Shown here: positions 53,194 through 61,963 of the stretch, one piece after another
How positions within the stretch are numbered: the stretch's first letter is position 1
Layout of the letters: every line of letters starts with the position of its first letter
Assembly: GCF_016745255.1 (NCBI RefSeq)
Contig: NZ_JADOEQ010000007.1
Coordinates: 1-64,000, forward strand
From: Enterococcus sp. BWR-S5
GTDB lineage: Bacteria; Bacillota; Bacilli; Lactobacillales; Enterococcaceae
Length of the DNA stretch: 64,000 nucleotides
Reading direction: 5' to 3'
Notes under the pieces: model-generated
Seen by the model: only the letters and a program-made list of their open reading frames with translations
What the model was told of the DNA's origin: nothing
The model's database searches: none
Made by a program: the position numbers and the translations under genes

Positions 53194-54324
53194 ATGTGGA
53201 TGGAAGAACTACAAAATGGAAAATTCAAATATATTGAACGGTATAAAGACCCCTATACCGAAAAAGATAAACGAGTTTCTATTACATTAAATTCTAAATC
53301 CAATCAAGCTAAAAAACAAGCGCAAAAAATGCTAGATGAAAAAATAAAATCAAAACTTATGACGAAAGAGAGCAGTAATTTAACTTTTGAGAAAGCTTTA
53401 AAAGATTGGCTTCTTTTCTACGAAAAAACGGTTAAACCTTCAACATTTAAAATGATCGAAAGTCCTATAAAAATTGTACGAAACTATATTTCAGACGATG
53501 TTTTACTTAGGAACATTGATTCATATTTCATTAAAGATTTGATAGAAAAAGCATATTATACAGACTCATATTCCTTGAGTTATGTTAAAAAGATTAAAGG
53601 AGTTATAAGTTCTGTTTTAAAAAGAGCTTATGATACAGGTAAAATACCTTCTGTTCCCGATTACAAGTTAGACTTGAAATTAAGAGACGAACCACATGTA
53701 GATAAATATTTAGAGCCGTGGGAATTAAGAGCCATCATTAAACAACTTAATTCTAATCCTAAAAATGAGCGAAAGGCTGATATGGTTGAATTCCTAGCAC
53801 TCACTGGATTAAGATACGGAGAACTTATCGCTCTCACCATAGATAAATTCGATGGTTCATCTATAAAAATTGATGGAACAATAGATTCGAGAACAAGAGG
53901 CTACAAGCAACCTATTCGAACAACCCCAAAAACAAAAAAATCAAATAGGGTTATTCCTCTGCCTCAAAGAGCTATTGAAATACTAAATAAAACAATAACT
54001 GAAAACCAATTTCTCAAACTCAATAATGATTATGTTGATTCTGAATACATTTTTACCAGTCATAAAGGTTTGCCAATTGATTTCCGAACATTTACACCCG
54101 CTCTACATATTGCAGCAAAGAATGCAGGAGTGAGTAAACCCGTAACCAGCCATTACTTAAGGCATACACATGTATCCATTTTAGCTGAATTAAACATTCC
54201 AATAAAGGCTGTCATGGATAGGTTAGGGCATACTGATGCATCTACAACACTTGAAGTTTATACTCATGTTACAGATAAAATGAAAACAAGCTTGATAAAG
54301 AAACTGGATGATTTCAAGTATTAA
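53194..54324 (+). CDS. int: Tyrosine recombinase (phage integrase)
   Basis: 376 residues from ATG 53194 (AGGAG 8 bases upstream; an in-frame GTG at 53185 is too near). An N-terminal arm-binding AP2-like domain (1-55), a core-binding SAM-like domain (60-160) and a catalytic domain. Active residues: R207 (TGLRYGE), a Lys near 246-249, H320 and R323 (HYLRH), H346 (LGHTDA) and Y356 (EVYTHV). It performs recombination at the 16-bp core 87 bp downstream. Confidence 0.95.
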   Translation: MWMEELQNGKFKYIERYKDPYTEKDKRVSITLNSKSNQAKKQAQKMLDEKIKSKLMTKESSNLTFEKALKDWLLFYEKTVKPSTFKMIESPIKIVRNYISDDVLLRNIDSYFIKDLIEKAYYTDSYSLSYVKKIKGVISSVLKRAYDTGKIPSVPDYKLDLKLRDEPHVDKYLEPWELRAIIKQLNSNPKNERKADMVEFLALTGLRYGELIALTIDKFDGSSIKIDGTIDSRTRGYKQPIRTTPKTKKSNRVIPLPQRAIEILNKTITENQFLKLNNDYVDSEYIFTSHKGLPIDFRTFTPALHIAAKNAGVSKPVTSHYLRHTHVSILAELNIPIKAVMDRLGHTDASTTLEVYTHVTDKMKTSLIKKLDDFKY

Positions 54325-54329
54325 TTTAT

Positions 54330-54346
54330 GCCCCTTTATAGCCCCT
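54330..54346. repeat. Arm-type repeat pair, right end
   Basis: GCCCCTTTATAGCCCCT: the same two GCCCCT boxes at 11-bp spacing as at 11140-11156, 64 bp from the attR core. Confidence 0.5.
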
Positions 54347-54409
54347 TTTTAATCAATTGCAAAAAAAATAAGCTATAAAAGCTTTACTCTGTATGCATTT
54401 CTATTCTTT

Positions 54410-55411
54410 TTAAACTAATACCATATGCTGATCCGTTTCACCCATTGATACAACGATTGGTAAATCTGCTGTTGTGAATGGCGCACCATTCATGCTGATT
54501 AATTCCAAGCCTGAGAATGATGCCGGTGTAAATTCGTATACTTCCCCAAATTTACCCGTATATGTCTCATCTGCAATCAACTGATTACCAGCTTGATCTA
54601 AATACGTAACAGTCAGTGTTGTTTCGATACGAGTATAAACAACATTGACGGTCTGTAATGTATCTGTCAATGTTACAGAAACTGTACCACCACTATATGT
54701 GTATCCAGGAATTACAGGCGGATCATAGCTAACTACGTCGCCTACTTCGCCGCCTAGCATAACACTTGGCGCTCCTGCTACTGCATTACCTGCTTCATCA
54801 ACAAAGTTGATTTGTGCATCACCTGATGCGTTGAAAGCTCTCATTGTTACAGTGAAATCTGCTGATGCTGAAGTAACTTCTCCAACGAGTACAGGATTGT
54901 TGCTGGCATCTAATTCAACACTGAATCCTGATCCTACAGGCGTGTCCACAACAAAGTAGCCATTTGTTGGTAACGCAATTACAACTGTTGTTCCTTCTTC
55001 TTGAGCTATTGTTGATGACCCGATAAGCACACCTGTTGTTTCATCAACAAAGGATACTGTGAAATTCATGATTGCGCGAGCTGACATTTCCGCTGCGCCT
55101 TCAACAGTGTCTGCTGATTCCTCAGCTTCTGTACTTTCAACTGTTTCTTCTGTTACATCTGTTTCCTCAACTACAGTCTCCTCTGTAGTATCTGTTGTCT
55201 CCTCCGTTACTTCCGGAGCTTCTTCTGAAACCTCAGGCTCAGAGACAGCTGGCAGTTCTTCCGGTCCACCCTCTGGCAATTGATCCTCAAGTCCTACTGT
55301 TTCACTTGTCGGAGTAGGCTCTCCGGCAGCTTCCTCAGCAAATACCTGTTGAGTATTCAACATAATTGGACAACACAAAGATAACAACGCAACATAAACT
55401 TTTTTCTTCAT
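54410..55411 (-). pseudogene. N-terminal part of a MucBP surface protein, split by the prophage
   Basis: 333 codons from the ATG at 55411 (MKKKVYVALLSL), with GGAGG upstream. Signal peptide (1-26, cleavage near VFAEEA), a long Glu/Thr/Val/Pro-rich stalk (about 27-110), then beta-domains including a MucBP-like repeat (INFVDEAGNAVAGAP ... VVYT) and a second one that is cut near its end. The frame reaches a stop only because of phage DNA. Joined to 10787-11026 it becomes a 409-residue LPXTG protein. As it stands, the product would be secreted without an anchor. Confidence 0.9.
54411..54426. repeat. attR core
   Basis: TAAACTAATACCATAT, identical to 11016-11031. The base before and the base after both differ between the two ends, so the core is exactly 16 bp. 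Confidence 0.92.
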
Positions 55412-55588
55412 TAAATGTTCCTCCCTTTTTTTGTTACTCTTTAATTTTAACATAACAAGTGTTTCAATCAACATCTTTTTCTATTTAAAGAATGAAAACC
55501 CTTAATTTAAGAATAAATTAAGCAATTATAAGCATTTCTTAAAAAGAATCATTCTTTCAAAAAATAAATTACACATGTTGTTAAATAA

Positions 55589-55626
55589 CAAAAAAATGAC
55601 ACAGATTAACTAAATAATCTGCATCA
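55589..55626 (-). terminator. parB operon terminator
   Basis: Leftward TGATGCAGATT pairs with AATCTGTGTCA (one bulge), followed by seven T. Confidence 0.83.
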
Positions 55627-55639
55627 CCAAAACTTAATA

Positions 55640-56533
55640 TCACTCTTCGTCAAATTGTATGTTTAGTATGTCCAATATTCTTGCCAAGTCGGAATCGGAT
55701 AGATATTCTATCTCAATCTTCCCTTTCCCTTCCTTTTCCTGAATAACGACGGTTGTACCAAATTTATCCATCAAGCGATCTTCACTCTCACGAATGTAGT
55801 AAGGCTTTTCTTTTGCTGCTTTTTTCACTTTTTTCACAGCTTTTTTGCCTTCATTTTCATTTATCTCAGTAACTAGCTGCTCTAGTTGGCGGACGGTTAA
55901 TCCTTCTTTGACTGCACGATTAGCTAAAGAAAGAATGGTTTTCTTATCCTTCAATCCTAACAGTGTTCTTGCCTGTCCCATTGACAATGTTTCTTGTTGG
56001 ACCAAGTCTTTAACAAGGCTTGGTAATGTCAGCAAGCGTAGATAATTGGCGATATACGGGCGGCTTTTCCCTAATCGCTCAGCAACCTCTGCCTGTGTCA
56101 GCTTAAGATTTTTCATCAGCATATCATAGGCTTCGGCTTCTTCAAGTGCATTCAAGTCTTCCCGTTGCAGATTCTCCAATACTGCAATCTGCATCATTGC
56201 TTCTTCATCAAACTCTCTGACGATTGCAGGAATCGTTTCCTTTTCTGCAAGCTTGGAAGCGCGGAAGCGTCGTTCTCCGGCGATAATCTCGTAGCCCTTT
56301 ACAGAAGACTTACGAACGATAATCGGCTGAAAAACACCTGACTGCTTAATAGAATCCGCTAATTCACTAAGAGAGCTTTCATCAAATGTTTTTCTGGGCT
56401 GATAGGGGTTTGGACGAAGCTCGCTTAAAGAAATTTCAATGACTTCCTCTTTTTTTACGTCAACCTCTTCCAAACTGGCAAAATCTTGAAACAAGGCATC
56501 AATACCACGCCCCAGGCCTTTTCCTTTACTCAT
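55640..56533 (-). CDS. parB: Chromosome-partitioning ParB (Spo0J family) CTPase
   Basis: 297 residues. N-terminal ParA-activating peptide (KGKGLGRGIDALF), CTP-binding box GERRFRA and NLQRED, a central HTH (LTQAEVAERLGKSRPYIANY), a basic Lys-rich linker and a C-terminal dimer domain. It loads on parS and spreads as a clamp. It overlaps parA by 8 bases. Confidence 0.95.
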   Translation of the reverse strand: MSKGKGLGRGIDALFQDFASLEEVDVKKEEVIEISLSELRPNPYQPRKTFDESSLSELADSIKQSGVFQPIIVRKSSVKGYEIIAGERRFRASKLAEKETIPAIVREFDEEAMMQIAVLENLQREDLNALEEAEAYDMLMKNLKLTQAEVAERLGKSRPYIANYLRLLTLPSLVKDLVQQETLSMGQARTLLGLKDKKTILSLANRAVKEGLTVRQLEQLVTEINENEGKKAVKKVKKAAKEKPYYIRESEDRLMDKFGTTVVIQEKEGKGKIEIEYLSDSDLARILDILNIQFDEE

Positions 56534-57287
56534 TATCCAACACTTCCTTTGCTAGAGATAAGTAGACTTCTGCACCGCGTGAACGCGGATCATAATCGAT
56601 AATCGACAACCCGTGACTTGGCGCCTCCGATAATCGAACATTTCGAGGAATAATCGTATCGTAGACTTTTTCACGGAAATACTTTCGAACCTCTTCAACG
56701 ACTTCAGCGCCGAGATTCGTGCGGGCATCGTACATCGTCAGTAAGACACCTTCAATTTTCAAGTCCGGATTAAAGTGCTTCTGTACAAGACGAATTGTAT
56801 TCAACAGCTGACTCAAGCCTTCCAATGCGTAATACTCACACTGAACAGGAATCAAAATGGAATCACTTGAGGTAAAAGCATTAATCGTCAGATGACCTAA
56901 CGAAGGCGGGCAGTCAATCAGAATAAAATCGTACTCGTCCTGTACCTCCTCCAACGCAGATTTCAGTCTGGATTCTCTGGCAATCATTGATGTCAGCTCT
57001 ATTTCAGCACCAGCCAGCTGAATCGTTGCAGGCACAATATCAAGATTCTCTCTGGTTGTTTTCAAGATTACTTCTTTCAGCGGTTCTTCATTCACTAATA
57101 CGTCATAAATATCATGGGCAACATCCGGTTTTCTCACTCCGACACCACTTGTTGCATTTCCCTGTGCATCAATATCGACTAACAACACCTTTTTTCCATA
57201 GTAGGCTAAACATGCACCCAAATTAACTGTGGTGGTGGTTTTTCCTACGCCGCCTTTTTGGTTTGCTACAGAAATGATTCGTACCAT
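56526..57287 (-). CDS. parA: Chromosome-partitioning ATPase ParA (Soj)
   Basis: 253 residues. Deviant Walker A KGGVGKTT (11-18), Walker B LIDCPPS. GGAGG 10 bases before the ATG. It works with ParB in origin segregation. 18 bp separate it from rsmG. Confidence 0.96.
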   Translation of the reverse strand: MVRIISVANQKGGVGKTTTTVNLGACLAYYGKKVLLVDIDAQGNATSGVGVRKPDVAHDIYDVLVNEEPLKEVILKTTRENLDIVPATIQLAGAEIELTSMIARESRLKSALEEVQDEYDFILIDCPPSLGHLTINAFTSSDSILIPVQCEYYALEGLSQLLNTIRLVQKHFNPDLKIEGVLLTMYDARTNLGAEVVEEVRKYFREKVYDTIIPRNVRLSEAPSHGLSIIDYDPRSRGAEVYLSLAKEVLDNE

Positions 57288-57305
57288 GTCTTTTGTTCCT
57301 CCATC

Positions 57306-58022
57306 TTATTTGATCGGCTGTTTGTTTGGTAGTCCGGGTTTTCTCGGATATTTTTTAGGCGTTTCCTTTTTCTTTTGTATCATAACAATATGTCTCTCGT
57401 CATTCGTGATTGGTAATTCAAACGATTTCTCCTGCTCGAATTTCCCGCCCAACACAGCAATCGCCTTCTTAGCCTCCAGAATTTCTTCTTCACTCTTAGC
57501 CGCTTTCAGTGCAAGAAAGTAGCCGTCTTTCTTTACTAATGGCAAGCACAGCTCCGACAACACGCTCAAGCGCGCCACCGCACGGGCTGTCACATAATCA
57601 AAGGCTGCTCTGAACTCTGCTTTCTGACCAAAGGTTTCTGCACGATCATGATACAGTGCAACGCCTGTCAATGCTAACTCTTCTATTAAATAAGTTAAAA
57701 ACTTGATACGTTTGTTCAGTGAATCCACGATTGTAACCTCTAAATCAGGGAAAACAATCTTTAATGGGATACTTGGAAAGCCAGCACCGGAACCAACATC
57801 ACAGATTTTCTTTCCAGATGAAAAGTCCTCAAAGAGAGCCAGCGAGACTGAATCATAGAAGTGTTTTAGGTACACTTCCTTTTTTTCTGTGATAGCGGTC
57901 AGATTCATCTTCTCATTCCACTCTACAAGCACTTCATAGTAACGCTCGAACTGCTGCATTTGCTGATCTGACAACACAATCCCTTTTTCCGCCAAAAACT
58001 GCTTAAATTCTTCTGGTGTCAT
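57306..58022 (-). CDS. rsmG: 16S rRNA m7G527 methyltransferase
   Basis: 238 residues from the ATG at 58022 ([15 protein letters not shown]), AAGGA upstream. AdoMet motif [15 protein letters not shown], then [11 protein letters not shown] and TARAVARL. Methylates G527 in 16S rRNA; loss gives low-level streptomycin resistance in several bacteria. First gene of the par operon. Confidence 0.95.
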   Translation of the reverse strand: MTPEEFKQFLAEKGIVLSDQQMQQFERYYEVLVEWNEKMNLTAITEKKEVYLKHFYDSVSLALFEDFSSGKKICDVGSGAGFPSIPLKIVFPDLEVTIVDSLNKRIKFLTYLIEELALTGVALYHDRAETFGQKAEFRAAFDYVTARAVARLSVLSELCLPLVKKDGYFLALKAAKSEEEILEAKKAIAVLGGKFEQEKSFELPITNDERHIVMIQKKKETPKKYPRKPGLPNKQPIK

Positions 58023-58039
58023 AGTTATCCTTCCTATTC

Positions 58040-58061
58040 GTGAAACACTAAAATGTTTCAC
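58040..58061. repeat. Inverted parS-like half-sites upstream of rsmG-parAB
   Basis: GTGAAACA (58040-58047), 6-bp spacer, TGTTTCAC (58054-58061). These are the two exact halves of the Firmicute parS (TGTTTCAC-GTGAAACA) in swapped order. It lies 18 bp before the rsmG start. Confidence 0.6.
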
Positions 58062-58216
58062 AGTTTGCTTTCTTTACTTTAACGTAAATACCTCATTCAT
58101 GCAATGGTTTTGATGATATTTAACAGGTTTCTTAATTTGACTAAACCACCTGTCGCTTGCCAATCAAGCAAAGTGCAGACGTATAGATGATACGTAATTC
58201 CAAGTCTCTTCTTTAA
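58062..58216. other. Intergenic region upstream of rsmG
   Basis: AT-rich gap that should hold the rsmG-parA-parB promoter. No gene is seen. Confidence 0.4.
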
Positions 58217-58261
58217 ACAAAAAAACAATCGATGTCGCCTATAAAAAGACGCCACCGATTG
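58217..58261 (-). terminator. Terminator of the GNAT gene
   Basis: Leftward CAATCGGTGGCGTC pairs with GGCGACATCGATTG (with mismatches), followed by seven T. Confidence 0.82.
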
Positions 58262-58272
58262 GATTTTATTTT

Positions 58273-58707
58273 TTATTCTCCCAACTGCATATCCACATGA
58301 GGAATATCATCCTCCAGATAAACATCAGAAATCACCTTGAAGCCAAATTTTTCATAGAAAGCAGTCGCATATTCCTGTGCACCTAAAACAACGGATTGAT
58401 TCGGATAGTGCTCTCTCACTGCCTCAAGAGTTTTTTTCATCAGTAGTTCCCCATAGCCGGCGCCTCTGTATTTTTTTACGGTCAGAACTCTGCCGATATG
58501 AATAGCATCATCTTCCTCAATAATCCGTGTGTAGCCGACAAGCTCCGTTCCTTCCTGCAGCCAAGTATGCAGTGCTGTTTCGTCCAGCTCATCCGCTTCC
58601 TGATAAGGGCAATGCTGTTCCACCACAAATACAGCGATCCGTTCCTTCATGATTGCCAATAGCTCTGCCGACGTTAGTTCAGCCAATGTTTTTACCTTAA
58701 ACTCCAT
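58273..58707 (-). CDS. GNAT N-acetyltransferase, ElaA-like
   Basis: 144 residues from the ATG at 58707 (MEFKVKTLAEL), AAAGGTGG 6 bases upstream. Acetyl-CoA loop IGRVLTVKKYRGAGYGELL and late ATAFYEKFGF. The start region with RIAVFVVEQHCPYQEADELD is the ElaA signature. Substrate is unknown. Confidence 0.85.
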   Translation of the reverse strand: MEFKVKTLAELTSAELLAIMKERIAVFVVEQHCPYQEADELDETALHTWLQEGTELVGYTRIIEEDDAIHIGRVLTVKKYRGAGYGELLMKKTLEAVREHYPNQSVVLGAQEYATAFYEKFGFKVISDVYLEDDIPHVDMQLGE

Positions 58708-58727
58708 TTTCATCCACCTTTCTTTTT

Positions 58728-59294
58728 TTAATCCTCACATCTATACTTCTCAATATTTTTCAAATTACAGTCAATCTCATAAAGAAATGGGCTGCTGTAA
58801 ACATAAACGATATCATAGTACAGGGTTGCTTTGACTTCAGAAAGATGTGCCAGAAGTCGCCATATATATGATTCATCCTCCCAAAAAACAAAAATAAATA
58901 AATTGTTTTCATTGAAAAGAGTATAGTTTCCGCTTTGGAGCTTCTTCAATTTATTGTCATAGGCTTCTGTTAGATTAAACAAACTGTTCCAATTTGTCAG
59001 AGAAATCCCAACACGTTTCATTGTACCGTCCGGCAAAGTTAAGGTCATCCGAATCGTATCTGTGCCGTGTTCCTTCTTTAAGCGCTCAATCATTTCCTGT
59101 TCACTTTGCGAAGAAATGTAGCTTTCCCCCAAAGCATGCAGTACGCCTTCTTTTAGGGATTGTGTCACCTCTACACCGATACTTTTCAACGGATTCTGGA
59201 TATCCGGTTTATCCACAAGTGCTGCTTCGCTATACTTTTCAGGGAAAACACGCTGCAAAATCTCCAATGCTCTTCGTTCATCCGGCCGTTCCAT
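58728..59294 (-). CDS. Hypothetical protein with possible nuclease-like start
   Basis: 188 residues. The stretch DKPDIQNPLKSIGVEVTQSL is like the D...ExT/K core seen in PD-(D/E)XK-type proteins, but no further catalytic Lys is clear. The rest is mixed alpha/beta with aromatic runs (NNLFIFVFWEDESYIW). GAGAGG upstream. It forms a leftward pair with the GNAT gene. Confidence 0.6.
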   Translation of the reverse strand: MERPDERRALEILQRVFPEKYSEAALVDKPDIQNPLKSIGVEVTQSLKEGVLHALGESYISSQSEQEMIERLKKEHGTDTIRMTLTLPDGTMKRVGISLTNWNSLFNLTEAYDNKLKKLQSGNYTLFNENNLFIFVFWEDESYIWRLLAHLSEVKATLYYDIVYVYSSPFLYEIDCNLKNIEKYRCED

Positions 59295-59456
59295 CACATT
59301 TAGTTATCCTCTCCGTCCAATTTTTACCATTATACTATATTCTTGCAATATTGATTGTGATATTTTCTACTTCTCTCAGACTTTGTACTGATTTTTATTA
59401 TATATACTTGTGTTCGTTTATACTGTGTTATACACTGTACTGTGTGAGGTGCATAT

Positions 59457-59798
59457 ATGAATATCAATGACTGGAAGTCTCAGGTAAAACGAGGAACATT
59501 GGAGCTTTGTATCCTATCTCTACTAGCTAAAAGAGATTATTATGGCTATGAATTAATCGAGGTGCTAAGCAGCTGGACTATCATTGCAACAAATGAAAAT
59601 ACTATGTATCCTTTGCTGCGTCGCTTGACGAAAGAAGGATACCTGGAAAGCTACTGGCAGGAGAACAATGAGTTGCCACGAAGAAAATACTACCGCATCA
59701 CTGATTCCGGTATGCAGTACTTGATAGAAATGACCGCTTTATGGAAAACATTAACCAAGGCGGTCAGTGATATTCAGGATTATAAGGAGGAGTTATAA
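59457..59798 (+). CDS. PadR-family transcriptional regulator
   Basis: 113 residues. Winged helix typical of PadR: RGTLELCILSLLAKRDYYGYE, then ENTMYPLLRRLTKEGYLES and RRKYYRITDSG, with a C-terminal dimer helix. GAGGTG lies upstream. TGTGTTATACACTGTACTGT around 59424-59443 is a possible operator. Its last base is the first of the DUF1700 gene. Confidence 0.92.
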   Translation: MNINDWKSQVKRGTLELCILSLLAKRDYYGYELIEVLSSWTIIATNENTMYPLLRRLTKEGYLESYWQENNELPRRKYYRITDSGMQYLIEMTALWKTLTKAVSDIQDYKEEL

Positions 59799-60364
59799 TG
59801 AATGAAAAAGCAACACATTACCTGCAACAGCTAAGTAAACATCTGAATCAATTGGAAACCCAGGAGAAAATCGATATTCTTGAAGAAGTGGAAAGCCATA
59901 TCTTTGAAGCAGTCAGTAACGGTGCATCGATAGACCAAGTTTTACAGGCGCTTGGTGACCCTAAGAAACTAGCACAATCCTATACCAGTGAAGCATTATT
60001 AAAGAAAGACTCTTTCAATTTAAACAGCATGGCCCAGCTAGTGAAATTCTACTTTATTACCGGCTTTTCCGGTATGTTCATTATCCCGGTAGTTGGTATC
60101 CTATCGATTGCGTTTTACTTTAGTGCTTTTGTTGTAATCGTCGCTGGTATTATCAAAACGATTGGCTTGTTCTTCGGTTACTCTCTGCCAATTTCAGTCA
60201 TGAATTTTGGTTTCTGGCAGGCACCGGATTTTATGGTGCTACCCATTTGCCTGATTTTCGGATTGTTGTTTTACGTTGGCAGCAAAAAAATGTGGCGCTG
60301 GCTAAAAGATTATCTATTTTCGATTTCTGTAGCCCATAGAAAAATTAAAAGTTCGAATGAATAG
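59798..60364 (+). CDS. DUF1700/HAAS-type membrane protein
   Basis: 188 residues. The N-terminal HAAS helical signature (YLQQLSKHLNQLETQEKIDI, ALGDPKKLA) is followed by three or four membrane segments (about 85-108, 112-130, 146-165). Such proteins pair with PadR regulators and respond to envelope conditions. Confidence 0.83.
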   Translation: MNEKATHYLQQLSKHLNQLETQEKIDILEEVESHIFEAVSNGASIDQVLQALGDPKKLAQSYTSEALLKKDSFNLNSMAQLVKFYFITGFSGMFIIPVVGILSIAFYFSAFVVIVAGIIKTIGLFFGYSLPISVMNFGFWQAPDFMVLPICLIFGLLFYVGSKKMWRWLKDYLFSISVAHRKIKSSNE

Positions 60365-60640
60365 GAAAAGCGGAACAGGCTTGTTCAGCTCCCGAACAAT
60401 AAGACAAAACTGGCATGTGGTGCTCTTTACCATAGGACATGTTGTGACTTATTGTTGAGAGGAGCTAGCCTGTGAAGCTAGACAGAAAGAAAAGCGGAAC
60501 AGGCCGGGAACTTCTGAGCAATAAAGAAAATTGGCTCAATGATTTCTTTTATCATTGAAGACAATTTATCTTATTGTTGAAGAAGTTGGGCTGTGATGCT
60601 GGACAGAAGAAAAGCGGAACAGGCTTGTTTAGCTCCCCAC
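60365..60640. repeat. Three-copy structured intergenic repeat
   Basis: GAAAAGCGGAACAGGC starts copies at 60365, 60489 and 60609 (periods 124 and 120 bp). Copies 1 and 2 each fold into one long hairpin: AGCTCC/GGAGCT with AACAATAAG/CTTATTGTT in copy 1, and AACTTC/GAAGTT with GCAATAAAG/CTTATTGTT in copy 2. Copy 3 stops after ACAATAA. The arms differ but stay complementary, so the structure is conserved. Confidence 0.82.
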
Positions 60641-60644
60641 AATA

Positions 60645-60688
60645 AAAAAATAACGTACCGAAAGCAGACTGCTTTCGGTACGTTTTTA
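60645..60688. terminator. prs terminator
   Basis: A perfect 15-bp stem (ACGTACCGAAAGCAG / CTGCTTTCGGTACGT) with A's on the left and T's on the right. Confidence 0.92.
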
Positions 60689-60694
60689 ATTTGA

Positions 60695-61666
60695 TTAACG
60701 ATTTTTTGTTTCAAATAGTGGGCTGACCGGTTTGTTTTCGTGGATACGTTTGATAGCATCTCCAATCAGTTCGCCAACGCTGACTTCATCAATCTTATCG
60801 ATTTTGCGATCATCTGACAAGTAGATAGAGTCCGTCACAACCAAACGCTTGATTGCTGATTCTTCAATACGTTCCAAAGCCGGACCTGAAAGAACAGGGT
60901 GTGTACAAGAAGCGTAGACTTCCTTCGCACCTGCTTCTTGCAAGGCATTTGCAGCCAATGAGATAGTACCAGCTGTATCAATCATATCATCGATTAATAC
61001 ACAGATTTTTCCTTCAACCTGACCAATAATGTTCATGACTTCTGCTACATTCGCTTTTGGACGACGTTTGTCGATAATTGCGATTGGAGACTTCAGATAT
61101 TCAGCCAGCTTACGCGCACGAGTTACTCCGCCATGGTCAGGAGATACGACAACAACATCGTCCCCTTGAATCCCATGATCCATAAAATAATCCGCAATGA
61201 GAGGCGCACCCATCAGATGGTCTACCGGAATATCAAAGAATCCCTGAATCTGCACAGCATGTAGGTCTAATGTCAACATTCTTGTTACGCCGGCTTTTTC
61301 AAGCATGTTCGCAACTAATTTTGCAGTGATTGGCTCACGAGCACGAGCTTTACGATCTTGACGAGCATAACCATAATAAGGCATCACCACGTTGATTGTT
61401 TTCGCACTTGCACGTTTCAAGGCATCAACCATAATCAACAGTTCCATCAAATTGTCGTTTACAGGACTGCTGGTTGACTGAATTAAGTAAACATGGGAAC
61501 CACGGATACTTTCTTCGATGTTAATTTGAATTTCACCATCACTAAACTGACTGACAGATGACTTTCCTAATTCCACACCAACAGCTTTTGCAATTTTTTC
61601 TGCTAACGGACGATTTGAGTTAAGAGCAAAGATTTTCAATCTTGGATCAAAATAATGTTTTGACAT
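60695..61666 (-). CDS. prs: Ribose-phosphate pyrophosphokinase
   Basis: 323 residues from the ATG at 61666 ([11 protein letters not shown]), GGAGG 5 bases upstream; the in-frame GTG at 61678 overlaps the site. It makes PRPP from ribose-5-phosphate and ATP. Motifs: [17 protein letters not shown] (flexible loop and ATP site), [11 protein letters not shown] and the PRPP loop [12 protein letters not shown]. Another prs copy is common in enterococci. Confidence 0.95.
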   Translation of the reverse strand: MSKHYFDPRLKIFALNSNRPLAEKIAKAVGVELGKSSVSQFSDGEIQINIEESIRGSHVYLIQSTSSPVNDNLMELLIMVDALKRASAKTINVVMPYYGYARQDRKARAREPITAKLVANMLEKAGVTRMLTLDLHAVQIQGFFDIPVDHLMGAPLIADYFMDHGIQGDDVVVVSPDHGGVTRARKLAEYLKSPIAIIDKRRPKANVAEVMNIIGQVEGKICVLIDDMIDTAGTISLAANALQEAGAKEVYASCTHPVLSGPALERIEESAIKRLVVTDSIYLSDDRKIDKIDEVSVGELIGDAIKRIHENKPVSPLFETKNR

Positions 61667-61963
61667 TGGGACCTCCACTTTCTATTACTGAACAATTGCT
61701 TCCTTATAAATAGTAGTCATTTTTCTCAAATAAATCAAGTGATTTTCCTGAGGAAGCCTTATTTTATTTATTCATTATCCGTCTTTAAACCGTTTTACTA
61801 TTTTTGTTTGTTTTTTTACTGATTATTCTCTCTTTTTACTACATGTTTAAGGGATTTTTAGACACTTGATTTGGGGTGTCCAATTTCCAGAGGGTAACAT
61901 TTGCACAAAATTTTAGAAGCTCGGATAATGGGGATAGTACCAAAACTGGAAAGGATGATTGAT
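61667..61963. other. Divergent promoter region prs / ohyA
   Basis: About 300 bp, AT-rich, shared by two divergent genes. I see no confident consensus promoter on either strand. In-frame upstream starts for ohyA (TTG 61901, ATG 61928, ATG 61955) have weaker support than 61964. Confidence 0.4.

Larger units (their letters stand above)
11016..54426. mobile_element. Complete siphovirus-type prophage integrated in an LPXTG/MucBP gene
   Basis: 43.4 kb between 16-bp direct repeats. It has tyrosine integrase, CI/ImmA/Cro, early replication and recombination genes, ArpU late regulator, terminase, SPP1-type portal, MuF protein, scaffold, capsid, long-tail genes with tape measure, holin and endolysin. 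No structural gene looks broken, so it may be inducible. Two defence- or addiction-like modules (11224-13257 and 34870-35543) are transcribed against the lytic genes. Confidence 0.95.

Noticed and set aside
58040-58061. A true parS site
   Set aside because: The half-sites are in the wrong order and separated by six bases, so it is reported only as an inverted arrangement. No inward TGTTTCACGTGAAACA was noticed in the window.
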